64,000 bases of DNA, taken from NCBI RefSeq assembly GCF_006716645.1, contig NZ_VFPL01000001.1:4588001-4652000 (forward strand). The letters are read 5' to 3'. Made by a program: the position numbers and the translations under genes. Of the stretch, positions 1-7,376 are shown piece by piece. The stretch's first letter is position 1, and the number at the start of each line of letters is the position of its first letter. The notes beneath the pieces are model-generated. The model was given only the letters and a program-made list of their open reading frames with translations. It was not told the origin of the DNA and searched no databases. The stretch comes from Arcticibacter tournemirensis (GTDB lineage Bacteria > Bacteroidota > Bacteroidia > Sphingobacteriales > Sphingobacteriaceae).

Positions 1-42
1 CTCCGAACCCTTTCTGAAGCGGGTCCGAAGCGAACGTCAAAA

Positions 43-74
43 TTTGCATATAAACACAAGTTTGGATAAGTTTG
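43..74 (+). promoter_or_regulatory. Bacteroidota-type promoter of the fluoride exporter
   Basis: TTG at 44-46 is followed after exactly 20 bases by TAAGTTTG at 67-74, which matches the known Bacteroidota -33/-7 pattern (TTTG, then TAnnTTTG). The predicted transcription start, near 80, coincides with the first base of the riboswitch aptamer, so the two predictions support each other. Confidence 0.6.
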
Positions 75-78
75 CGGA

Positions 79-131
79 ACGGAAATGGTGTCTTCCGACT
101 TAACCGCCCTAAAAAGCTGATGGCGCCTGCA
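79..131 (+). ncRNA. Fluoride riboswitch (crcB motif) aptamer
   Basis: The RNA has the fluoride aptamer layout: a short hairpin GGAA-AUGGUGUC-UUCC, then AACCGCCC, an A-rich linker, and GCUGAUGGCGCCUGC at the 3' side. The AUGG..., AACYGCC and GCUGAUGGC segments align one after the other with the Thermotoga-type aptamer as I remember it. It lies about 60 bases upstream of a ClC-type fluoride exporter, the classical partner gene. Fluoride binding would be expected to turn the gene on. How the signal is passed on is not obvious here: no U-tract terminator directly follows, but a strong hairpin at 142-160 may be part of the expression platform. Confidence 0.88.
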
Positions 132-141
132 AAATTCAATC

Positions 142-160
142 CGGGAAGGTTTACTTCCCG
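142..160 (+). promoter_or_regulatory. Leader hairpin between riboswitch and coding region
   Basis: CGGGAAG (142-148) and CTTCCCG (154-160) form a perfect 7-bp stem with a 5-base loop. No U-run follows, so it is not a standard intrinsic terminator. It could be part of the riboswitch expression platform or protect the leader, and the start codon is 30 bases further on. Confidence 0.45.
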
Positions 161-190
161 CGAACAATTTATTTGTAGGCAACAATCAAA

Positions 191-1585
191 ATGACAGCAA
201 GAAATATAGCATCCGAACAATTCCCAATCTTAAAAAACCTTGTACGATGGACTGTAATGGTGATTCCGGTTGCTATTGTGACGGGAAGCATGGTCGCGTT
301 GTTCCTCTGGCTGCTCCATTCGGTTACTGATATCCGTTTTAATAATCCATACCTCTTATTTTTTCTGCCTCTGGCCGGACTGCTTATACATATAATCTAT
401 AAGGGTATCGGGCAATCGTCGGAAAAAGGAAATAATCTGATCATCGACGAAATCCACAGTCCGGGAGGAGGAATTCCGAAACGGATGGCCCCTATCGTAT
501 TGTTGTCAACGGTGCTCACTCATCTATTCGGAGGCTCGGCAGGTCGCGAAGGAACGGCAGTCCAGATAGGCGGCAGCATTGCCCAGATGTTCGGAAGCTG
601 GTTTAAGCTGCAAAAGAAGGATATGACCATTCTGCTTACTGCCGGTGTAGCGGCTGGATTCGGTGCTGTTTTCGGAACGCCGCTGACAGGAGCGATCTTT
701 GCAATGGAGGTATTGACCATCGGACGTATTCAATACGATGCCCTGCTGCCTTGCCTCATCGCCAGCATTGCAGGCGACGCAACGGTAAGCGCCTGGGGAA
801 TTCATCACACTACGTATCATATTGATGTTTTTCATTCAGCACCGGGACTGTTCTCTTCTTATTTGTCACCCGATTTCTATCTGCTTTTGAAGGTAATTAT
901 TGCCGCTATTGCCTTCGGTCTGTCGTCTTATCTTTTTTCTATACTTGTATACGGGATCAAAAATTTCTTTGTCAGCAGGTTTACCATAAAGTGGCTGATA
1001 CCGGTAACCGGGGGACTTATTATCATCGGATTAACGTACGTTACCGGTAAACCAGATTATCTGGGCCTGGGCGTTGATTCGCAATATGCCGGTGCGGTAA
1101 CTATACCATCGGCTTTTAAGGCTGGTGGGGCGGATACATGGAGCTGGCTTTGGAAAACCCTTTATACATGCCTGACCCTTGGAACAGGCTTCAAGGGCGG
1201 CGAAGTGACTCCTTTGTTTTATATCGGGGCAACCCTGGGCAACACGCTTTCTATTTTACTGGATGCCCCCGTGGGCCTTTTTGCGGCGCTGGGTTTTATC
1301 GCTGTATTTGCAGGAGCCACCAACACGCCTTTGGCCTGCACCATCATGGGCGTTGAATTATTTGGTAGCGAGTACATCATTTTTTTCGCGACGGCCTGTT
1401 TTGTTGCTTACTTCTTCAGCGGACATTCGGGAATCTACAGCTCGCAGCGCATTGCCGTGCCTAAAATCCTTAATTCACGTTTTTCTGAAGAAACTTCACT
1501 CTCTGAATCGAACCAGCGAAGGGGTCGGCGCATGCGATGGAAGTTAGCGAAGTATATCGTTGCTTTAAAAAATAGAAGGGGATAA
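191..1585 (+). CDS. ClC-type fluoride/proton antiporter (CLC-F, EriC-F)
   Basis: A 464-residue polytopic inner-membrane protein of the chloride-channel fold that would expel fluoride in exchange for protons. The ClC signature segments are present: GREGT around residues 118-122, with the gating-type glutamate E120, and GFKGGEVTP around residues 333-341. GREGT in place of the chloride-type GSGIP/GREGP is a mark of the fluoride-specific branch. The fluoride riboswitch in its leader makes this assignment strong. The C-terminus is a short basic tail without CBS domains. No strong Shine-Dalgarno precedes the ATG. It appears to be a single-gene transcription unit, because the next gene is convergent. 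Confidence 0.9.
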   Translation: MTARNIASEQFPILKNLVRWTVMVIPVAIVTGSMVALFLWLLHSVTDIRFNNPYLLFFLPLAGLLIHIIYKGIGQSSEKGNNLIIDEIHSPGGGIPKRMAPIVLLSTVLTHLFGGSAGREGTAVQIGGSIAQMFGSWFKLQKKDMTILLTAGVAAGFGAVFGTPLTGAIFAMEVLTIGRIQYDALLPCLIASIAGDATVSAWGIHHTTYHIDVFHSAPGLFSSYLSPDFYLLLKVIIAAIAFGLSSYLFSILVYGIKNFFVSRFTIKWLIPVTGGLIIIGLTYVTGKPDYLGLGVDSQYAGAVTIPSAFKAGGADTWSWLWKTLYTCLTLGTGFKGGEVTPLFYIGATLGNTLSILLDAPVGLFAALGFIAVFAGATNTPLACTIMGVELFGSEYIIFFATACFVAYFFSGHSGIYSSQRIAVPKILNSRFSEETSLSESNQRRGRRMRWKLAKYIVALKNRRG

Positions 1586-1616
1586 TAATTACACAGCCAG
1601 TCGACACAAAACGCTT

Positions 1617-2153
1617 CTAATTGTTTTTACTATATCCGTTAAAGATCCAGTACCCCCCTGAGTCTTTCCGGTATTGAACTTCATAGTATTCACCTTCAAT
1701 TGAGAGATTAAAGCTAAAGGACTGCGCCGAACGATCGGTGGGAATATACTGATAAAGGATACCGTCTGCTACCATTTCAATAGCATCTCTCAATTCATCC
1801 CGCTCAATAATGATACGGAGTTCGATATCTGTAAGTTCGAAGATGAGGTTTTGGAAGCGGTGGACGCTAAAAGATTTCGAAAGGACTGTTTTACCGTCCT
1901 TTATGATCTCAAAATTGTCGCCCGTGTGTCTGATATGCCAGGAAGGCAACGACTCTATACTGAACAGACTATGGGCGCTTTCAAAAAAGCCCAGCATCAA
2001 AAGCCATTCATTTGTTAGCGGTACCGGCTTGCAGGTCGTCTCCAGATCTTTCCAGAATTCCGCAGAGCGAAAAGCTTCCACTGATGCTTCAACCGGGGAG
2101 CCATCCTCCAGTCCTATGATATTTCCAATTCTAAGTTCGCTTGCTTTTATCAT
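1617..2153 (-). CDS. Conserved Bacteroidota hypothetical protein (RIGN...PLTNEWL type)
   Basis: 178 residues, cytoplasmic, with no signal or membrane segment. The N-terminus (ELRIGNII) and the later PLTNEWLLMLGF and VHRFQNLIFELT segments resemble a family of small proteins common in Bacteroidota genomes and their phages. These often appear in accessory regions and have no known function. The product lies tail-to-tail with the fluoride exporter and downstream of another small unknown gene on the same strand. A TATCTTTG element at 2178-2185 may be its own promoter. I do not assign a function. Confidence 0.72.
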   Translation of the reverse strand: MIKASELRIGNIIGLEDGSPVEASVEAFRSAEFWKDLETTCKPVPLTNEWLLMLGFFESAHSLFSIESLPSWHIRHTGDNFEIIKDGKTVLSKSFSVHRFQNLIFELTDIELRIIIERDELRDAIEMVADGILYQYIPTDRSAQSFSFNLSIEGEYYEVQYRKDSGGYWIFNGYSKNN

Positions 2154-2177
2154 TGTTATCCCGCCGGGTTAATTCCG

Positions 2178-2211
2178 CAAAGATAACACAAGCATTAACC
2201 TATAGGTCCAA
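2178..2211 (-). promoter_or_regulatory. Possible promoter for the 178-residue gene
   Basis: On the minus strand TTG (2211-2209) is followed after 23 bases by TATCTTTG (2185-2178), about 25 bases before the ATG at 2153. The spacing is at the long end for this promoter class. Confidence 0.35.
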
Positions 2212-2454
2212 AGTTGCTCTTTTCAGATCAAAATTTATCAGGGCCTCGTTAATTATTGATTCTCTTTCCGCCCTGGCTGATTCATCGAGTTCGGCCCACG
2301 AACCTTCCTTGAAAAATTGATCCCAATCCAGAGGCGATTTACGAAACTCGTTCATAAAATATTCCTTAATGTTCTCTCCGTAAGGAACTTTGTTAAGGTT
2401 TGAAAACACCAGCATATCCAGGGCCTGCTTATCTAATACCTGCTCCATAGTCAT
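2200..2454 (-). CDS. Small hypothetical acidic protein
   Basis: 84 residues, no signal peptide or membrane helix, many Glu/Asp/Lys residues, and largely alpha-helical in appearance (FKEGSWAELDESARAERES). It starts with MTMEQ. The nearby downstream gene on the same strand is also unknown, with 46 bases between them. It is plausible as a gene because the frame is open over its full length and the composition is protein-like. I recognise no family. Confidence 0.5.
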   Translation of the reverse strand: MTMEQVLDKQALDMLVFSNLNKVPYGENIKEYFMNEFRKSPLDWDQFFKEGSWAELDESARAERESIINEALINFDLKRATLDL

Positions 2455-2562
2455 TGAATTAAAAGTCCATAGTTAGTATTTTTCGGCAAGTATTCCAAAC
2501 CCGCCGATAAAACTATAGAACTGTGCTTCAAACCTTTTTTCTCATTGCCCGGTTATACCGGT

Positions 2563-3045
2563 ATGTCAAACGAGATATCGAAACCAGTGGAACTGAACAA
2601 CCAAAAGCTGAAGTGGGTGGAGCGCGTCGCTTACCTGATGGATAATCAGTTCAGGCTTCCGGGTACTTCTTTCCGGTTTGGCGTAGATCCGATCGTTAAC
2701 TTTATTCCTTTCCTGGGCGATATTTCAGCTTTTTTAGTTTCAGCGGTTCTTGTGCTGACCATGGCTCGTCATGGTGCAAGCGGCAAAGTACTTATATTAA
2801 TGGTACTGAATATCCTGCTCGACGCGGTAATAGGCGCCATACCTGTCATCGGCTGGATCTTTGATTTCGGATATAAAGCTAACTCCCGCAATATCAATCT
2901 GCTTAAACGGCATTATGTTGAAGGCAAATATCAGGGCAGCGGTAAAGGAATTATCTTTACTATCATTGTAGTTATCCTGGTATTCTTCATTGTTCTGATC
3001 TATTTAATGTGGAAAATACTGGCATGGGCGGCTGATATGATATAG
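2563..3045 (+). CDS. DUF4112 membrane protein
   Basis: 160 residues from the ATG at 2563; the upstream in-frame TTG at 2545 is a less likely start. The segment LPGTSFRFGVDPIVNFIPFL followed by a glycine/aspartate turn and hydrophobic helices is characteristic of the DUF4112 family of bacterial inner-membrane proteins. Three hydrophobic stretches are visible: around residues 48-68, 78-100 and 135-155. The function is unknown. It stands alone between a divergent small gene and a TPR gene that begins 70 bases downstream on the same strand. Confidence 0.8.
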   Translation: MSNEISKPVELNNQKLKWVERVAYLMDNQFRLPGTSFRFGVDPIVNFIPFLGDISAFLVSAVLVLTMARHGASGKVLILMVLNILLDAVIGAIPVIGWIFDFGYKANSRNINLLKRHYVEGKYQGSGKGIIFTIIVVILVFFIVLIYLMWKILAWAADMI

Positions 3046-3115
3046 GGCTTACCCAATGGTACAGGGTTTGTATAGATATATTTATAATATTGTAACAAGT
3101 ACTTAAAGAGGATCC

Positions 3116-4234
3116 ATGAAATTTATAATATACCTTACCTTGCTGATCGTGCCGGGCTCTTTCACTCTTGCTTCAGGGCGGCAGGACAGCACAAGTATTC
3201 GTAATAAGGTTCGCGACTCGCTGTCGGCCAGGGCAGATTATTATATATTGATGGCAACTTTTAACAGCGCTATAAAGCCTGCTGATGCAGTAAAGAGTTA
3301 TAAAAAAGCATTAACGACAGCTCCTGTGCGGAACGAGCTTTGGGAAGCAGACGTCAGGACAGAGATCGGAAAACTTCTCTTTAAATTGAAGAAGGACGAA
3401 GCTATTGCTCAGTTTATAAAAGCAGAGTCACTTTATAAGAAACAATCCAATTTGCGCGGAAGGGCTGATGTTCTGGATATGCTGGCTAAAATATATGAGA
3501 AGAAAGGGATGCTGACAGAAGCACAAAAACAGTACACTGACCTTTATAAAGTACATATGGAAGCTGGCGACGCCGTCTTCGCAGGGAACGTTGCATCACA
3601 TCTTTCTGACGTTTTCTTTAAGAAGAAGAACTACGATGCAGCGTTCTCTTACGCTGCTATGGCCAAAAATTCGTATGAAAGGGTGTGCCGGAGAGATAGT
3701 TTGGGCTCTATCTACCTAAAGATTGCAACCATCAAACGAATTCAGAATAAACCTAAGCTTGCGGAGTATTATGTAATAAACAAGGCTCTGCCCTACTCCA
3801 GTTCAGCTGATGATTTTAAGGGACGGATAAGAAGCTTCGTGTTTCTAGGCAACATGTACAAAGACCAGAAGAGCTATTCTCAGGCGAAGTGGTTTTATAT
3901 ACAAGCGAATACGCAGTCGCGCGCGATCAAAGATACAAGCGGGATAATCAATTCTTTGCTTAATTTAAGTGTGGTAAAAGCCCTCATTGGGAATCCTGTC
4001 CTTGCAAAAAGAGATCTGGCAGAAGCAAGGGCCCTGGCAAAAGGGACTCCCTATTCAGATCTCACAGAAGCATTTAACGACAGATACCCTACTCTCCTCA
4101 GGAGGCTTGGACTAAAGGATCTGGCGGCTGTTACCATGAAGAGGTCTGCCGATCCGGGAGATTTGCCTGTACAGAAGCTGCTCATTCATGATCAGACAAT
4201 TTCGCCCTCTTCTACGCTGGTGTTGAGCGATTGA
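3116..4234 (+). CDS. Secreted tetratricopeptide-repeat protein
   Basis: 372 residues starting with a signal peptide (about 1-20, ending near TLASG), followed by several TPR-like helix pairs across residues 40-310, such as AIAQFIKAESLYKKQSN and EAQKQYTDLYKVHMEAGD. It resembles the periplasmic sensor half of Bacteroidota TPR histidine kinases (compare the kinase at 51.7 kb), but it stops without a membrane helix or kinase domain. It could be a stand-alone periplasmic scaffold or a kinase gene that lost its output domain. The ribosome site AAAGAGG precedes the ATG by 5 bases. Confidence 0.7.
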   Translation: MKFIIYLTLLIVPGSFTLASGRQDSTSIRNKVRDSLSARADYYILMATFNSAIKPADAVKSYKKALTTAPVRNELWEADVRTEIGKLLFKLKKDEAIAQFIKAESLYKKQSNLRGRADVLDMLAKIYEKKGMLTEAQKQYTDLYKVHMEAGDAVFAGNVASHLSDVFFKKKNYDAAFSYAAMAKNSYERVCRRDSLGSIYLKIATIKRIQNKPKLAEYYVINKALPYSSSADDFKGRIRSFVFLGNMYKDQKSYSQAKWFYIQANTQSRAIKDTSGIINSLLNLSVVKALIGNPVLAKRDLAEARALAKGTPYSDLTEAFNDRYPTLLRRLGLKDLAAVTMKRSADPGDLPVQKLLIHDQTISPSSTLVLSD

Positions 4235-4319
4235 TAAATAGAACGATAATACATGGCAATTAAACCGTGGATTCCTGAAGCGGTCCCGGTTGTTCTAGAT
4301 CTGAGAAATGTAAAAAGCT

Positions 4320-4532
4320 TTAAATTATAGTGAGATCGTTCGGACGAATATTTACCGGTTGTCCCTCGGTAACAATAACATTTATTGGATCAACACGATA
4401 ATAAGAGTTGTGATCCAATCCTATAAAATACTCCCCAAAGCGTATCTTATCACTGTTGATCTTGTACTTGTCCCTATCGGTAAGTTCGTTATATTTAGTC
4501 TCAGCCTCTTTATTTGTTAAAATTCTTTCCAT
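4320..4532 (-). CDS. Small hypothetical protein
   Basis: 70 residues with a balanced, protein-like composition. The N-terminal half is charged and helical (NKEAETKYNELTDRDKYK) and the C-terminal half beta-like (VIVTEGQPVNIRPNDLTII). There is no signal, membrane segment or known motif. It is isolated, with non-coding DNA on both sides. Confidence 0.45.
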   Translation of the reverse strand: MERILTNKEAETKYNELTDRDKYKINSDKIRFGEYFIGLDHNSYYRVDPINVIVTEGQPVNIRPNDLTII

Positions 4533-4857
4533 CGCCCTCTTTTTATATTTGCCCCAATTGCTTGCCCTGCAGTTATATTAAATTATCAAAACTCAATAAT
4601 ACAATTATAACACGAACTATGCCACAAACTTTCGTTTCTGTTATATTTTTTATTTTAATGACAGGCGCGGTTTCCGCTCGCGTATTTTCGTTAATCTGCG
4701 TTTGAATAGTTATTGATCCAGGAAATGTTGTACGTATAAATGCTACAGAAGGTTTTGCGGAAAAGATAGACATTCTGTGGAGGACATCCATACCTGATGC
4801 ATAAGCAGTCTTTACATCCTGCTGTACGCACCAGGCAGATCTTTATTATTGATTCAA
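4533..4857. other. Gene-poor 325-base gap
   Basis: No convincing complete gene. A plus-strand TATATTTG element lies at 4544-4551 without a good -33 partner. A short open frame near 4706-4800 reads like a protein fragment (contains IDPGNVVRINATEGFAEKID, then a stop after about 30 codons) but has no start codon or ribosome site. It may be a gene relic. The rest is AT-rich and shows nothing I can name. Confidence 0.4.
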
Positions 4858-5310
4858 TTATTTTGAAAATATAAGCCTCGTAATGAATATACCGGCTCCG
4901 TCTTCTTTTCCTCCATCGCTTTCTACTCCGCTGGTGACAAAGGAAAGCTTCCATCCATCTTTAGCTAACTCATTCATTTTCGACGTAATGATTGCGTCAT
5001 TAGACGCAATGTTCTGGAAATTAATCCCTGCGACACTGAAGAAATTAAGGAGCTTTGTTTCTGCAAAAGAGTCTATTTTGGCATCGCCTCTTTTTACATC
5101 ACCTTGTTTGCTGTCTTTTCCGTCGGTGCGCTCGGTTGTGAAATCAGCAGCATTCACCTCTGTTTTCGTTTCAATAAGCCTCGACCGGCCCAGCCCTCCT
5201 GGTACAATTGATTCGACAATAGTAACTACCTTAAATTGTGGCACCGCCTGCTGCGCAAACGAGCTTAGGCTGAGCGCTATTAAACTGAGTGTTAAATATA
5301 GATTCTTCAT
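4858..5310 (-). CDS. Secreted hypothetical protein
   Basis: 150 residues from the ATG at 5310. This start is preferred over the upstream one because it gives a clean signal peptide (MKNLYLTLSLIALSLSSFAQ) and is preceded by GGGAG. The mature part is about 130 residues and mixed, with a charged middle (KDSKQGDVKRGDAK) and a C-terminal half that looks like a compact domain (MNELAKDGWKLSFVTSGV). The phrase 'MNELAKDGWKL' resembles the DUF4177-like pattern of 'LN..G..GWEL', so a small DUF4177-type fold is possible but unproven. It lies 59 bases downstream of the repeat protein on the same strand. Confidence 0.6.
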   Translation of the reverse strand: MKNLYLTLSLIALSLSSFAQQAVPQFKVVTIVESIVPGGLGRSRLIETKTEVNAADFTTERTDGKDSKQGDVKRGDAKIDSFAETKLLNFFSVAGINFQNIASNDAIITSKMNELAKDGWKLSFVTSGVESDGGKEDGAGIFITRLIFSK

Positions 5311-5369
5311 CTCCCTGAGACGTATGCTACATTCCAAACGTTACAGCTCGCGTGCTGATTCTGTTATCT

Positions 5370-6476
5370 TCAAAATCCGATCTGCAAACCCGCGGTATAC
5401 CCGATGAATAACTGACGTTTGTCGTCTCCTGAATAATCATTCCAGAAATCATTTTCGATCAGTTTCTTCCCGTCGTCAGTATCGGTTGAAGAAAAGTTAA
5501 GAGAAGGACCGCCAAAGAGTTCTATGCGGGGTGTAAGACGGATGGAGGGAAGAACGCGGAAGGTGTTTTTATAGTAGAATCCTTTCTTCCAGTCTTCGAG
5601 ATATAAACTAGTTAACTCTGCATTTATTCTGAAAGAATTCGATAATGGAAGATGCGCACCAAAGCCTCCTTCAAACGCCATGTATGATGTGCTGGTCTTC
5701 CAGTTACCGCCAACACCGATAATGCCATACAGCACCCTGCCTCCCGACCGGAACGAAAGAACGGTTGTTTGTGTCTCATCTATAGTAACTCCGATGCTCT
5801 TCTCGCCATTTTTTATAATATTAACAAGGGCAAGCGAGTGGTCGCTGCTATCGGCGATATTTATAAAGCCGGCAAACTGTAATCCCCGTACCTTTTTAGC
5901 AACATTAACAAAGCCGGCAAACTGAAAGCCTTCCACATCCCTAACCTTATTAACAAAGCCGGCAAACTGGAAACCTTTAAAGTTGCCGCCATCAATATTG
6001 CTGAATCCGGCGAACTGGAAGCCATCTATGTCATTGCGGACGATGTTGCTGAGACCAGCGAACTGAAAGCCTTTGACGGTAGCAGACCGGTTAAGCAGGC
6101 CCGCAAACTGAAAGCCGTCAATTGTATCGACATCATTGTAAATGCCTGCGTACTGAAAGCCCTTCATTGCATTCTTCACATGATTTGAGATTCCTGCAAA
6201 CTGAAAACCTGAAACCTTATCCCTTACTACGTTTGAGATTCCCGCGTAACTGAAAGCCTTCTCCTCCTTTGAAAGGCCGGCAAGGACATGAAAAGAAGCA
6301 TTATTTGTATACTCGCCCGCCCGCGATCCATTCGTGCTGAGAGGATAGCAAAACCCTATATGAACATTACTTACAGGCTCCTGTGCTTTGGCAATATGGG
6401 CGTTAGAAAAAATAAAAAGGCAGACCATCATAAAAACTGATGCTGCCTTTGAAATGTTTTTAAAAGTTAAATTCAT
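5370..6476 (-). CDS. Outer-membrane protein with GFQFAG surface repeats (LA_2272-like)
   Basis: 368 residues. A signal peptide (about 1-31, ending AKAQ) is followed by eight or nine tandem repeats of 15-16 residues with core GFQFAGxxN (about residues 80-210), then a C-terminal part of amphipathic strands ending in GYTAGLQIGF, typical of an outer-membrane barrel. The repeat type matches what is called the LA_2272 surface-repeat family, whose role is unknown. It is paralogous to the protein at 9.8-11.7 kb in both repeats and C-terminus (ELTSLYL... GGPSLNF against ELVGLYL... AGPSVNV). A promoter shared with two other units of this region lies just upstream. Confidence 0.82.
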   Translation of the reverse strand: MNLTFKNISKAASVFMMVCLFIFSNAHIAKAQEPVSNVHIGFCYPLSTNGSRAGEYTNNASFHVLAGLSKEEKAFSYAGISNVVRDKVSGFQFAGISNHVKNAMKGFQYAGIYNDVDTIDGFQFAGLLNRSATVKGFQFAGLSNIVRNDIDGFQFAGFSNIDGGNFKGFQFAGFVNKVRDVEGFQFAGFVNVAKKVRGLQFAGFINIADSSDHSLALVNIIKNGEKSIGVTIDETQTTVLSFRSGGRVLYGIIGVGGNWKTSTSYMAFEGGFGAHLPLSNSFRINAELTSLYLEDWKKGFYYKNTFRVLPSIRLTPRIELFGGPSLNFSSTDTDDGKKLIENDFWNDYSGDDKRQLFIGYTAGLQIGF

Positions 6477-6498
6477 CGTTGTATTGTTGTTTATTAGT

Positions 6499-6528
6499 AA
6501 TACAACCTCCTGAATTCTTACCCCTATG
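6499..6528 (-). promoter_or_regulatory. Candidate ECF-sigma promoter, copy 3
   Basis: Reading the minus strand: CATAGGGGTAAG, ten bases, GTTGTATT. The same two blocks with the same spacing occur before the TonB receptor (9762-9791) and the sigma gene (13297-13326). The TTGTAT block ends 23 bases before the ATG, exactly as for the receptor gene. The sequence directly after it also holds an inverted repeat of GTTGTATT/AATACAAC. Confidence 0.6.
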
Positions 6529-6539
6529 TCCGGTGTTAT

Positions 6540-7376
6540 TTATTCTATCTTTTTTTCTACAGTGCCAACCAGTGAAATACCAAAATATCCGATGACATCC
6601 TTAGAGTTTTCGGTCAGCTTCTTCACATTAGTCCGGGTATTCGTAAGGGGTGAAGCAAAGATGCCACCATTTCTCAACTGGGTTTGCAGGTCGGCCCAGA
6701 AATAATAGGCATTTTCCGTCAGCGACCATACCTCTGCTCTTATAGTATCGCCCGCAGCAAATGCGCTGTCAATTTCAAGTCCCATATCTATATAATTGCC
6801 ATCTACAAATTTATCGGGGAAAATATTGATGTCATCTACGCTGTTAAGGTATCTGTTGTTCTTGAAAAGCTTCACCTGGATAAAATCGTCTTCACCAGGC
6901 AATTCCTGGCCGTGGATGTATGGATAATAACCTTCCTGCTCATAAATGATCGATTTCTCTTCATATTTAAAGGTGAGAGAATCGGGAGCCATAGAAAGAC
7001 GCGGCATTTTCGAAACGGCTTCATAACTGCCTTCGGCGGTCTGGATACGGAGAGTATAGGTTCGTGCCTCTACTCCTCTTATCGCCGATATTTCGTATTT
7101 CCCTGCACTTACTTCCTTAAGCTGTTCAGTATGCCCGGCATCGTCGCTCAATGTGAGTGTTGCATTTCTTACCGGTTCAAAATCATTAGAACCACCAAGA
7201 GGTTTCGTTATGTACAACTTCACGTAGTGATTTTCAGGGCGGTCGGTTAACCAGCCCTCTACCACAAGAGCAGGTTTACCTTCTTTAACATCAATATCTA
7301 TAGGATCTTCGCATGCCGAAAACAAAAGAACGGGAGCAAGAAGAATCAGTATTAATTTCAATATTTTCATGATCAT
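6540..7376 (-). CDS. DUF4249 outer-membrane lipoprotein
   Basis: 278 residues. It has a lipoprotein signal with lipobox FSAC (Cys22), followed directly by EDPIDIDV, the usual beginning of the DUF4249 family. The rest is beta-rich with no enzyme motif. DUF4249 genes normally sit right behind a CarboxypepD_reg-like TonB receptor, and here the start codon overlaps the receptor stop codon in TAATG, so translation is likely coupled. The presumed role is an accessory surface subunit of the receptor; the ligand is unknown. Confidence 0.88.
   Translation of the reverse strand: MIMKILKLILILLAPVLLFSACEDPIDIDVKEGKPALVVEGWLTDRPENHYVKLYITKPLGGSNDFEPVRNATLTLSDDAGHTEQLKEVSAGKYEISAIRGVEARTYTLRIQTAEGSYEAVSKMPRLSMAPDSLTFKYEEKSIIYEQEGYYPYIHGQELPGEDDFIQVKLFKNNRYLNSVDDINIFPDKFVDGNYIDMGLEIDSAFAAGDTIRAEVWSLTENAYYFWADLQTQLRNGGIFASPLTNTRTNVKKLTENSKDVIGYFGISLVGTVEKKIE

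Noticed and set aside
1138-1547. Frames of 72 and 94 codons inside the fluoride exporter gene
   Set aside because: Out-of-frame shadows of a clear membrane protein gene.
4573-4954. Minus-strand frames of 72 and 87 codons in the gap and over the secreted-protein gene end
   Set aside because: No signal, family motif or ribosome site; the second overlaps the supported gene at 4858-5310.
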